Assembly (NCBI GenBank): GCA_023435925.1
Contig: JAEZLF010000099.1
Span: forward strand, 1 to 9,646
DNA from: Bacillota bacterium
Lineage (GTDB): Bacteria > Bacillota > Clostridia > Acetivibrionales > DTU013
Length of the DNA stretch: 9,646 nucleotides
Reading direction: 5' to 3'
The notes beneath the pieces were generated by a model. It saw nothing but the letters and a program-made list of their open reading frames with translations. It ran no database searches and was not told the DNA's origin. This document shows, one piece after another, positions 1 through 6,928 of this stretch. The first letter of the stretch is position 1. Every line of letters starts with the position of its first letter. Both the position numbers and the translations under genes were made by a program.

Positions 1-771
1 GCCTCCATTTCAATTGAAAACGCCGTACTTTATGAAAACATGGAGGAGAAGGTCAAAGAGAGAACACTCCAGTTGAACGATGCCAACGAAAAGCTGAGAG
101 AGCTGTCATTCCGTGATCCGTTGACCGACTTGCACAATCGCAGATATACGTTTGAGTTCATATATCAGAAGATAACTCAGTTCATTCAGAAGAAAATGAA
201 AATACTCGAAAGCGGTGAGAAGAGGAGTGTATCGATAGAGGAGAACGTTATCGGAATCTTTTTACTCGACCTCGATCATTTTAAAGAGGTAAATGACACA
301 TACGGCCACACAGCAGGCGATAGTGTTTTAATTGCGATATCCAAAGCATTGAAACAGATGATTCGGACGGATGATTTCCTGGTACGATGGGGTGGAGAGG
401 AGTTCCTCATTATACTGTACAATACGAAGCCCGAATATCTGGAAAGATTCAGCCGAGGCGTCCTGAAAATGGTAAGCGAAACACCGCTGCAGGTATCTGA
501 GGACAAGACAATATACAAGACCTGCTCGCTCGGATATGCGGAGATGCCTTTGTACATAAGCAATCCCGGGCTTTTGAACCTTGAGCAGATGATAAATATC
601 AGCGACTATGCTTTATACTGCGCAAAAGAGAACGGCAGGAACTGTGCAGCTCGCTTTCAGCTGATAAAACCGGTTAGCGCCGGAGATGATCTAAAAAGGT
701 ATTTGATGAACTTATCAAGAGAAACCAAACTGGATGAAGAGTATTTTAGAATAGACTATATCAAGGAGTAA
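1..771 (+). CDS. Diguanylate cyclase (GGDEF), C-terminal part; 5' end outside window
   Basis: The frame is open from base 1 to a TAA at 769-771, giving a 256-residue fragment with its N-terminus missing. The opening residues ASISIENAVLYEN followed by a charged helix (about residues 14-35) look like the end of a GAF domain and a coiled-coil linker. The GGDEF domain then runs from about residue 36 to 220, with RDPLTDLHNRR (38-48), the metal-binding DLDHFKEVND stretch (90-99) and an intact GGEEF active site (131-135). An RTDD I-site lies exactly five residues before GGEEF, so c-di-GMP product inhibition is expected. GGDEF domains make c-di-GMP from two GTP. A charged linker of about 25 residues between the first helix and the DLD strand is longer than usual. 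The protein is probably a cytoplasmic multidomain sensor whose input lies upstream. It is convergent with the sugar operon and probably unrelated to it. Confidence 0.92.
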   Translation, partial: ASISIENAVLYENMEEKVKERTLQLNDANEKLRELSFRDPLTDLHNRRYTFEFIYQKITQFIQKKMKILESGEKRSVSIEENVIGIFLLDLDHFKEVNDTYGHTAGDSVLIAISKALKQMIRTDDFLVRWGGEEFLIILYNTKPEYLERFSRGVLKMVSETPLQVSEDKTIYKTCSLGYAEMPLYISNPGLLNLEQMINISDYALYCAKENGRNCAARFQLIKPVSAGDDLKRYLMNLSRETKLDEEYFRIDYIKE

Positions 772-774
772 AAC

Positions 775-831
775 GGGCAGTCCGGATAAGGCTGCCCACA
801 TGATTGGCAGCCTCATCCGGATCATATCCGG
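775..831. terminator. Probable bidirectional terminator between convergent genes
   Basis: Bases 781-796 pair with 806-821 across a 9-nt loop: 16 positions with a single A-C mismatch, and GC-rich. Two alternative smaller hairpins overlap it. One is GGGCAG/CTGCCC at 775-780 and 792-797, which on the minus strand is followed by GTTTTAC. The other is CCGGAT/ATCCGG at 817-822 and 826-831, followed on the plus strand by CTTTCATT. It lies 3 bp after the cyclase stop codon and about 50 bp beyond the aldolase stop codon, so it can serve both transcripts. The U-tracts are short, so termination efficiency is uncertain. Confidence 0.6.
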
Positions 832-881
832 CTTTCATTATAACGTTTTCACAAAAATCGCCTTATTTAGCTGCGTTAATT

Positions 882-1646
882 TCATTTAAGCTTACTGATA
901 TATTCCTTTCCCAGCGTCGAAACCATTCCCAGATCCGAACTCAGTGCTATAAACTGAGCTCCCTTGTCAAACCACATCTTTGCCTGCTCGGCGTTGCCGG
1001 CTATAATACCTGGTGCTTTACCGGCCTTTTTTACTTTTGAGATGATAACATCTATTGCTTCAAGAACCTTAGGATGGTTTGGTTCACCGATAACGCCGAA
1101 TGCCTGGGACAGATCATAAGGTCCGATAAATATTACGTCTATCTCATCGATTCCGAGGATTTCATCAAGATTTTCATAACCCTTGAGTGTCTCGCAATAG
1201 CTGACAATCATAGTGTTGTGATTTGATATTTCGCTGTACTTCTTCGCGTCCATATTCCCATAACCAGCTGAACGCTGACTTGATGCAAACCCTCTTGCCC
1301 CTGTGGGAGCATATTTCACCCTATCAACAACGGCTCTGGCTTCCTCATAGGTGTCCACTTGCGGCACCTGCACCCCCAGCGCCCCCGCATCAAGCGCCTG
1401 GAGTATTTCAGCCGCGCTGTTCTCCCTGACCCTGACGACAGCTGTCACACCGCTCAGCTCGGCAGCCCGGATCAGGTTTGTCATACTCTCCCTGCTCATG
1501 GCTGTGTGCTCGTTGTCAATAACAATGAAATCAAAACCTGCCATACCTATGACTTCCACGATAGCCGGATCATTTATCCTGATAAAGGTGCCTATTGCTT
1601 TTTTGCCTGCTTTCAATTCTTTTTTCAGCGTATTTTCCGTGATCAT
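882..1646 (-). CDS. HpcH/HpaI-family class II aldolase (GarL-like)
   Basis: This 254-residue protein is the usual length for the HpcH/HpaI (citrate lyase-like TIM barrel) aldolases, which cleave 2-keto-hydroxy acids to pyruvate and an aldehyde using a divalent metal. Visible family residues are the DNEH motif with the proposed catalytic base H47, the pyruvate-contacting arginine in VVRVREN (R72), GALGVQVPQV (88-97), the KYAPTGARGF loop (111-120), metal ligand E152 and metal ligand D178 in GPYDLS. Known members include 2-keto-3-deoxyglucarate aldolase (GarL) and HpaI; the substrate cannot be assigned from these residues. The ATG at 1646 has a GGGAGGT ribosome binding site at 1655-1661, 8 nt upstream. 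It is the last gene of the operon, 78 nt after the dehydrogenase gene. That pairing recalls GarL/GarR, in which the aldolase product tartronate semialdehyde is reduced. Confidence 0.9.
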   Translation of the reverse strand: MITENTLKKELKAGKKAIGTFIRINDPAIVEVIGMAGFDFIVIDNEHTAMSRESMTNLIRAAELSGVTAVVRVRENSAAEILQALDAGALGVQVPQVDTYEEARAVVDRVKYAPTGARGFASSQRSAGYGNMDAKKYSEISNHNTMIVSYCETLKGYENLDEILGIDEIDVIFIGPYDLSQAFGVIGEPNHPKVLEAIDVIISKVKKAGKAPGIIAGNAEQAKMWFDKGAQFIALSSDLGMVSTLGKEYISKLK

Positions 1647-1724
1647 TTTGCAATACCTCCCGAAATACTTACTTTTTCTTTAAGCCTTCTTAATTATGTT
1701 CTCCGCTGTGTCCAGAACGACCAA

Positions 1725-2621
1725 TCATTCCTCGATTTTGCGATTCTGCTCAAATATCCAATCACTTACGATATTGTAGTTGGATTTGCCATTACCCTTT
1801 TGGTTCATCATCTCATACACCTGGTATATGAAATTTGAAACAGGCAGGAACATATGATCATTCATCGATTGTTCAATACACAGGCCAAGGTCTTTTCTCA
1901 TTAACTCCAGCTTGAAGCCCTGATCAAATTTCTGAGAAAAAATAAATTTAGGCAGGTTGTTTTTAAATACCCACGAGCCTCCGCTGCTTTCATTGACCAC
2001 ATGATACAGCAAATCCCTGTCGATACCCATGTCATCCGCCAGGCACAGCGCTTCCGACATGATATATGTGTTGCAGGCATTAAGCATCTGATTAATCATC
2101 TTCACGGATTTTCCGCTTCCAACTTCACCGGTATAGAAAATTTTCCTACCCAATACCTGAAGTAAAGAGGTATACTTTTCAACGACTTCCTTCTCTCCTC
2201 CGGCCATAATGGTAAGCGTCCCATCCGCCGCTGCCTGAACTCCTCCGCTGACAGGCGCATCGATTACCGTTATATTCTTTCCTGTCTCCGCAGCCTTCCG
2301 GGCAACATACTTTATAGTATCTCCACGGGCTGATGTCATATCGATGCACACACAGCCGTCTCTGATGGAACCCAGCACACCATCCTGCGATGTATATACC
2401 TCCAATATCTGCTTATCCGCAGGAAGGACCGTGATGATAATGTCGCTCCTAACAGCAACATCGGCACACGACAGGCCCTCCCCGGCTCCAAGCTCCACAA
2501 GCTCCCTTACAGGTGTCTTGCTTCGGTCATAGCAGATAAGCTCCATACCCGCTTTAAGGAGATTCATCGCCATAGGCTTTCCCATGGCTCCCAAACCTAT
2601 AAAACCGATATTTTTCTTCAA
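1725..2621 (-). CDS. NAD(P)-dependent beta-hydroxyacid dehydrogenase (GarR/3-hydroxyisobutyrate dehydrogenase family)
   Basis: This 298-residue protein is the standard family length. It starts with a Rossmann fold carrying GFIGLGAMGKPMAMNL (6-21), which matches the 3-hydroxyisobutyrate dehydrogenase family signature. The substrate-binding loop is DAPVSGGVQAAADGTLT (121-137), and the catalytic lysine is K174 in GSGKSVKMINQ. The late conserved KDLGL is at 243-247. Family members interconvert beta-hydroxyacids and semialdehydes; tartronate semialdehyde reductase (GarR) is the best contextual match because the next gene is a GarL-like aldolase. The second beta strand ends YDRS: Asp32 hints at NAD, whereas the following Arg is common in NADP enzymes, so the cofactor is open. 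The start is a TTG; the first in-frame ATG (residue 13) would delete the nucleotide-binding loop. The stop is 78 nt before the aldolase start. Confidence 0.9.
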   Translation of the reverse strand: MKKNIGFIGLGAMGKPMAMNLLKAGMELICYDRSKTPVRELVELGAGEGLSCADVAVRSDIIITVLPADKQILEVYTSQDGVLGSIRDGCVCIDMTSARGDTIKYVARKAAETGKNITVIDAPVSGGVQAAADGTLTIMAGGEKEVVEKYTSLLQVLGRKIFYTGEVGSGKSVKMINQMLNACNTYIMSEALCLADDMGIDRDLLYHVVNESSGGSWVFKNNLPKFIFSQKFDQGFKLELMRKDLGLCIEQSMNDHMFLPVSNFIYQVYEMMNQKGNGKSNYNIVSDWIFEQNRKIEE

Positions 2622-2629
2622 TTGCGCTA

Positions 2630-2635
2630 CCTCTC
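2630..2635 (-). promoter_or_regulatory. Ribosome binding site supporting the TTG start of the dehydrogenase
   Basis: On the minus strand GAGAGG lies 8 nt before the TTG at 2621-2619. No ATG is available before residue 13, which is inside the GLGAMG loop, so the TTG is the only start that preserves the Rossmann fold. Confidence 0.7.
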
Positions 2636-2649
2636 TTACTATACAACCA

Positions 2650-3768
2650 TCATTTTATAAGCTTTTCATAATCGCCGACTACCTTGCGCATGTTTTCCAT
2701 TGTGTTGATCGCCGCTTTGTAAAGTCCTTCAGCCGCTTCTCTTGCTGTTCTTGTCGCTACTGTGTACGGGTCGGTCACAACCTGTTCCTCTATCACCTTC
2801 ACCCAATCCGCCGGTACTGCTTCGATACCCTTCAGAGCGCCTGCCAGGCCGCCGCCTACATATGCTTTGCAGTCTGTATCTCTACCAAGGTTCACACAGT
2901 AGAGTATCGTTTCGCGGGGCTCTCCCTTGGCCATATACATACATGCGAGCGCGCCGGACAATACTTCCACCGCATTTGACATGGAATGCCCATTGTATTT
3001 TTCCTGATACAGAGGTCTAAGATCCTTCCATGTGCTTGCTTTATATGCCCACTCAAGTCCCAACTCTACTTCCTGTCTCGGCACTTCTGAGAGGAATGAA
3101 AGAATTGTCTTGATGATGCTATCAACTGTAGCGTCATCCTTCAAAGCTTCTGCTGCACCGGCTGCTATGGCGCCTGCAACTTCTATGGCATAGTTTCCTT
3201 TTACTCCCCTTACATCCTTAATCCTGCCAAGTTCATATGCATCCTGAGCTGCCTGTCCGGGGTTGCACGCATTAATCAGCCCTATTGGCAGAATCATTTT
3301 AGAAGTGCCTATCAATGCAGGCCATGATGCATATCTTCCCACCTCCCATGGCGGAACACCGGCCTTAAGCGAGTAATAAATGACCTGGTCCTGGGGCCCC
3401 AGCAAATATCCGAATTTTTCAGGATCAATATCATCTATGAAGGTTTGCGCAAGATCCATTATGTCAATACGCCCGCCTTTTTTCAAAATCGCATTGGTAC
3501 ACAAGCGATGTCTCTCATGTCCGTCCTCTGTCATTCCCGCAGGTCTTGTATGCGCATGGTATACAAGCTTCGGCCCAAATTGCTGCGTCCATATCCTGTC
3601 TGTGAGCTCACCGTTTTTTCCCCATTTTGTCTGAGGGAGCATCTTGTCTACAAATCCCCATTTTTGCTCGATTTCCTCATAGGTGAATAACTCAGTCACG
3701 TCACCCATTGAGTTACCGATTGTACATGCGGCCTCACATCCGTAGATCTTTGAAAAAAGCTTATTCAT
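2650..3768 (-). CDS. ADP-ribosylglycohydrolase-family protein, variant active site
   Basis: This 372-residue protein has the all-helical ADP-ribosylglycohydrolase fold signature. Near the N-terminus is GNSMGD (18-23), matching the usual GxxxGD. The C-terminal motif is NLGRDTDCKAYVGGGLAGAL (293-312), matching the family's GGDTDT...GALAGA. Two positions differ from DraG/ARH-type enzymes. The N-terminal TDDT is TEDGHER here (T80, E81, D82), and the C-terminal metal-ligand Thr/Ser is Cys300 in DTDC. Canonical members hydrolyse ADP-ribose linkages using two Mg or Mn ions. In a sugar-import operon a role as a glycoside- or N-glycoside-cleaving hydrolase is more plausible than protein de-ADP-ribosylation, but this is inference. 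No signal peptide is seen, so it is cytoplasmic. The ATG at 3768 has AGGAGG at 3774-3779, 5 nt away. It sits 28 nt before the dehydrogenase. Confidence 0.85.
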   Translation of the reverse strand: MNKLFSKIYGCEAACTIGNSMGDVTELFTYEEIEQKWGFVDKMLPQTKWGKNGELTDRIWTQQFGPKLVYHAHTRPAGMTEDGHERHRLCTNAILKKGGRIDIMDLAQTFIDDIDPEKFGYLLGPQDQVIYYSLKAGVPPWEVGRYASWPALIGTSKMILPIGLINACNPGQAAQDAYELGRIKDVRGVKGNYAIEVAGAIAAGAAEALKDDATVDSIIKTILSFLSEVPRQEVELGLEWAYKASTWKDLRPLYQEKYNGHSMSNAVEVLSGALACMYMAKGEPRETILYCVNLGRDTDCKAYVGGGLAGALKGIEAVPADWVKVIEEQVVTDPYTVATRTAREAAEGLYKAAINTMENMRKVVGDYEKLIK

Positions 3769-3842
3769 AACTACCTCCTGTTTTTTAAGCAGTTAAGCTT
3801 ATTATATTTTATGTGCATGTATAGCCTGAACAGCTGTATACG

Positions 3843-4940
3843 CTATTCTTGAAATGAACCGGCAGCCCTGTATATCTCAATAATGTTTTCCAACGGCGTA
3901 TCATTCTGGACGTGGTTTGCCGGCGCCAATATAAGTCCGCCGTCCCTGCCGCAGTTTTCTATCCTGTCCAGCACTTCCCGTTTGACATCCTCAACCGTAC
4001 CATGCGGCAGAGTCTGCTGGATGGAAATCGTTCCGTGCAGTGTAAAATCCTTACCGTACTTTCTTTTTATCTGCGTAACATTCATACATTCCGGTTGTAT
4101 CGGATTGATTATATCAACGCCTATCTCAACCAGATCCGGTATGACCTCCTCCATATTACCGTCACTGTGATAATAGATCAGAATATTGGGGTTTTCTTTT
4201 TTAAAGGTTTTTATCATTTCTGCGAAATTTGGTTTGTCCATTGTCCTCCATGCGCTAACATTTACCAGCATTCTATCCTGCATGGCAATATCTCCGGAAA
4301 ATGACAATATATCTGCCCCTGCCCTGATCATCCTGAGCCCTTTTTCCGTTTCGTAGGCTGATGCCTTTTTAAGCAATGCCTCGGCAAATTCTTCATCGAT
4401 CAGCATATCACACAGATAATTCTCCAGTCCTCTCATCTGCCAGCAAACCTTGAAGGGATAATTGAGCGTCGCAATGATCGCATATTTTCCTTCATACTGA
4501 TCGATCCTTTTTTTCATACTATCCACCGATTCCAGTACATCCATATCCGGCCAACTAAAAGAGTCTATATCCGTTGTGTTTGAAAAAGGTCCTCTCACCC
4601 ATTCATCGTACAGTCCGTTTTTTGATGGCTTGAATACTATACCCCAGGCATTCTCATAAGAGCCGTCTTCGTAAAAAAGATACTTTGCGCCGCTTCTTTC
4701 AGAGCGTCCTCCCAGAACGCCGTTTATTTTTCTGTTGAATTCCGGGTGATCCTCCTTGACCGAGAGTCTTCTGATATCGATGCCAAGTTTCTGGTATAAC
4801 TCCTCTCTGGATGAAAGGCCGAGGTAAGCGACAAGATTATCAGCCACATCAGACCTGGTACAGTAATCCATCGGAACTCTGTCTGGGGGTTCATGGGCAA
4901 TAGCCATCAACACCCGTTCCTTTGGGGTAATTTCTCTCAT
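3843..4940 (-). CDS. URO-D superfamily protein (uroporphyrinogen decarboxylase / methyltransferase-like), probably catabolic
   Basis: The chosen start at 4940 gives 365 residues. Family features include the opening TPKERVLMAIAHEPPDRVP, the mid-barrel IRAGADILSFSGDIA (205-219), IYYHSDGN (255-262), the VEIGVDIINPIQPE strand-loop (271-284) and a C-terminal GGLILAPANHVQNDTPLENI (334-353). True heme-pathway UroD carries an arginine-rich MRQAGRY near the N-terminus; here that place reads PMDYCTRSDV, so a porphyrin role is unlikely. MtaA/MtbA-type methyltransferases bind zinc with His-x-Cys and a late Cys. Here these are H258-S-D260 and an N342-H343 pair, so a corrinoid methyltransferase role is doubtful too. 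It may be a decarboxylase or lyase for the imported compound. An alternative ATG at 4958 would add six residues but overlaps the ribosome binding site. It follows the permease by 23 nt and precedes the hydrolase gene by 74 nt. Confidence 0.85.
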   Translation of the reverse strand: MREITPKERVLMAIAHEPPDRVPMDYCTRSDVADNLVAYLGLSSREELYQKLGIDIRRLSVKEDHPEFNRKINGVLGGRSERSGAKYLFYEDGSYENAWGIVFKPSKNGLYDEWVRGPFSNTTDIDSFSWPDMDVLESVDSMKKRIDQYEGKYAIIATLNYPFKVCWQMRGLENYLCDMLIDEEFAEALLKKASAYETEKGLRMIRAGADILSFSGDIAMQDRMLVNVSAWRTMDKPNFAEMIKTFKKENPNILIYYHSDGNMEEVIPDLVEIGVDIINPIQPECMNVTQIKRKYGKDFTLHGTISIQQTLPHGTVEDVKREVLDRIENCGRDGGLILAPANHVQNDTPLENIIEIYRAAGSFQE

Positions 4941-4948
4941 ATGTCCAA

Positions 4949-4956
4949 CCCTCCTC
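4949..4956 (-). promoter_or_regulatory. Ribosome binding site that sets the URO-D-like start at 4940
   Basis: GAGGAGGG on the minus strand lies 8 nt before the ATG at 4940. The upstream in-frame ATG at 4958 would place this sequence inside the coding region and has only a weak GAGC-like site before it. Confidence 0.75.
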
Positions 4957-4963
4957 ATTTTTG

Positions 4964-5854
4964 TCAGCTCTTTATTGCGCCTATCATAACTCCCTTTACA
5001 AAATATTTCTGTACGAATGGGTAAACCATTAATATCGGCACAATAGAGACAACTATAGCAGCATACTGTATAGTTCTTCCCACAGATTCTGAGTCCGCCG
5101 CACCCACGCCCGTTGTCAGGCTGTCCGTGCTGTTAGTTATAAGCAGCTCTCTTAATATCAGCTGCAATGGATAAAGCTCGCGTTTTGTCCCCAGAAATAC
5201 CATAGCCCAGAACCACGCATTCCAGATGGCCACACTGTAGAACAGAACCATAACTGCGATAACTGCCTTTGATAATGGTATGATTATTTTAATAAATATC
5301 GTAAAATCTCCCGCACCGTCTATTTTGGCCGCTTCCTCGAGACTGACCGGAATGCCCTGAAAGTTTGTTCTCATGATGACCAGATTATATACGCTTACTG
5401 CGTTGGGTATAATCATAGCCCATATTGTATTTGTCATATTAAGCTCTTTTACCCAAAGAAACGTAGGTATCAGCCCGCCATGGAACAGCATTGTAAATGT
5501 GATCATAAACATAATCGGGTTAGCCAGCTTCACGTTTTTTCTTGACAGGCCATACGCTCCCAATGTAGTGAGGAAAAGACTTGTCAGTGTGCCAAGTATA
5601 ACGTATAGCAATGTGTTTTTATAGCTGGTCAGTATCATCGGATCCTTGATCAGAACTGCTTTGTACGCTTCAAGGTTTATCTTGCCCAACGGAGTAAACA
5701 ATAATCCCTGGTGCTGCATAAGGGCATATGAACTACTCAGTGAAGCAACGACGACATACCATATGGGATATAGTGTGATAAGAATTGCTAATATCATTAT
5801 GAACCCATTGAATGTGTCAAAAATTCTATCTCCAATCGTGCGTTTTCTTATCAT
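4964..5854 (-). CDS. Carbohydrate ABC transporter permease, YtcP/LplC type
   Basis: This inner-membrane permease belongs to the CUT1 family and has 296 residues from the chosen ATG. It has about six hydrophobic segments, the first at about residues 17-40. The cytoplasmic EAA loop that docks the ATPase is EEAAKIDGAGDFTIF (173-187), continuing into a IIIPLSKAVIA helix. The opening IGDRIFDTFNGFIM and the ending YFVKGVMIGAIKS are typical of YtcP/LplC proteins. Together with the upstream permease it forms the translocation pore for the substrate delivered by the lipoprotein at 6929-8605. A GTG at 5863 would add three residues, but it lies within the AGGGGGTGA ribosome binding site, so the ATG at 5854 is preferred. 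It is only 12 nt after the preceding permease stop, indicating tight co-translation. No ATPase gene is present in the window. Confidence 0.93.
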   Translation of the reverse strand: MIRKRTIGDRIFDTFNGFIMILAILITLYPIWYVVVASLSSSYALMQHQGLLFTPLGKINLEAYKAVLIKDPMILTSYKNTLLYVILGTLTSLFLTTLGAYGLSRKNVKLANPIMFMITFTMLFHGGLIPTFLWVKELNMTNTIWAMIIPNAVSVYNLVIMRTNFQGIPVSLEEAAKIDGAGDFTIFIKIIIPLSKAVIAVMVLFYSVAIWNAWFWAMVFLGTKRELYPLQLILRELLITNSTDSLTTGVGAADSESVGRTIQYAAIVVSIVPILMVYPFVQKYFVKGVMIGAIKS

Positions 5855-5859
5855 CCTCT

Positions 5860-5868
5860 TCACCCCCT
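5860..5868 (-). promoter_or_regulatory. Ribosome binding site overlapping the end of the LplB-like gene
   Basis: AGGGGGTGA on the minus strand differs by one base from the ideal AGGAGGTGA and lies 5 nt before the ATG at 5854. It overlaps the TAG stop of the upstream permease (5867-5869) and contains the alternative GTG start. Confidence 0.65.
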
Positions 5869-6823
5869 ACCACAGACTTGTCTCAGATACTTTTTTACTA
5901 AACTTGTTTACGAGCACTAACAACGTAAAATTAATCACAGAATTGAAAAGATCGATTGCGGTACTATAACTGTAGCTTGATTCCAGAATACCTTTTCTGT
6001 ATACAAAAGTGGAAATAACATCCGCAGTATCATAAATGGCGGGATTGTAGAGCAGCATTATCTTTTCAAAGCCGACCGTCATAATAGAGCCAAGTCTTAA
6101 TATAAGCATTATTATTACTGTTGGAAGTATGCTGGGTATGGTTACATATATGACCTGCTTAAATCTGTTGGCGCCGTCAATGGTTGCAGCCTCATACAAT
6201 TGTACGTCAACTCCTGACAATGCCGCCAGATAAATAATCGAGCTCCATCCCATCTGCTGCCATATGTTCGTGCCGATAAAAATAGGCCTGAACCATTCGG
6301 GTGATGACATAAACGAAATGGTGTCGATCCCGAATATATTTAATATGTTATTTACAACCCCATTTCTGGAGAAGAAATCCAGTATCATTCCTCCTACAAC
6401 CACTGTTGAGATAAAATGTGGCAGGTAGGATATCGTTTGTATTGTTGACTTGAACCGTTTGTTCCTGATTTCATTTAACAGCAATGCAAATATTATCGGA
6501 GCGGGAAAACCAGCGATGATATCAAATATGCTAATTAGCAGAGTATTTCTTAACAAACGGACAAAATAGTAACTTTCAAAGAAGCTTTTAAAGTTGTCCA
6601 ATCCGATCCACGGGCTTCCTATAATACCTTTAAAGGGTGAAAAGTTTTTGAAGGCGATTTGAATCCCGAAAAGCGGTACATATTTAAATATTACGAAATA
6701 TGCAACAACCGGTAAAAGCATCAGATAAATCATTCTATTTCTTTTTATATCATGAGCATACTCGCGTAGTACACGTGCGAAACGTCTTTTTCCCTTTCTC
6801 GCAGCTTTAACGGGCAAATCCAT
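5867..6823 (-). CDS. Carbohydrate ABC transporter permease, LplB type
   Basis: This 318-residue inner-membrane protein starts with a basic cytoplasmic tail (residues 1-30), followed by about six transmembrane segments. The first segments lie at roughly 31-48, 94-117 and 133-150. The LplB/YteP hallmark region KYVPLFGIQIAFKNF (47-61) is followed by PWIGLDNFKSFF (71-82). The ATPase-docking EAA loop is YEAATIDGANRFKQVIYVTIP (positions 210-230; key residues E211, A212, G218). It partners the YtcP-type permease immediately downstream. The ATG at 6823 has AGGAGGGG at 6828-6835. A 105-bp gap with a strong hairpin separates it from the upstream lipoprotein gene, which probably allows the two to be expressed at different levels. 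The substrate cannot be deduced from permease sequence. Confidence 0.94.
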   Translation of the reverse strand: MDLPVKAARKGKRRFARVLREYAHDIKRNRMIYLMLLPVVAYFVIFKYVPLFGIQIAFKNFSPFKGIIGSPWIGLDNFKSFFESYYFVRLLRNTLLISIFDIIAGFPAPIIFALLLNEIRNKRFKSTIQTISYLPHFISTVVVGGMILDFFSRNGVVNNILNIFGIDTISFMSSPEWFRPIFIGTNIWQQMGWSSIIYLAALSGVDVQLYEAATIDGANRFKQVIYVTIPSILPTVIIMLILRLGSIMTVGFEKIMLLYNPAIYDTADVISTFVYRKGILESSYSYSTAIDLFNSVINFTLLVLVNKFSKKVSETSLW

Positions 6824-6843
6824 AATACCCCTCCTGATGAATT

Positions 6844-6874
6844 GGAACGGTACAGTACAAGTCTGTACCGTTCC
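6844..6874 (-). other. Perfect 12-bp hairpin between the binding-protein and permease genes
   Basis: GGAACGGTACAG (6844-6855) and CTGTACCGTTCC (6863-6874) are a perfect inverted repeat with a 7-nt loop. On the transcribed minus strand it is followed by AATTCATCAGGAGG with no U-tract, so it is a poor intrinsic terminator. It more likely protects or processes the 3' end of the lipoprotein message, or attenuates read-through. A second weaker imperfect stem (6898-6906 with 6918-6926, one mismatch) sits right after the lipoprotein stop codon. Confidence 0.7.
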
Positions 6875-6928
6875 GTACTATAACCGGCTTTCTCTTTCTA
6901 CAGCAGTAAATTATCTTCTGCAGTAGAT

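Noticed and set aside
804..1838. Several plus-strand open frames opposite the aldolase gene
   Set aside because: They lie antisense to a well-supported gene, have low-complexity Ser/Pro/Ala-rich translations without family features, and lack ribosome binding sites.
3801..3806. Perfect TATAAT on the minus strand in the gap before the hydrolase gene, a possible internal promoter
   Set aside because: At 16-18 nt upstream only poor -35 matches (such as TTCAGG) are present and no extended -10 TG is seen; the region is simply AT-rich.
3843..4940. Heme-biosynthetic uroporphyrinogen decarboxylase (hemE)
   Set aside because: The N-terminal MRQAGRY-type arginine motif is absent and the gene is embedded in a sugar importer operon with no other heme genes.
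6844..6874. Intrinsic terminator splitting the operon after the lipoprotein gene
   Set aside because: The hairpin is strong but no U-tract follows it on the transcribed strand, and a ribosome binding site follows almost at once.
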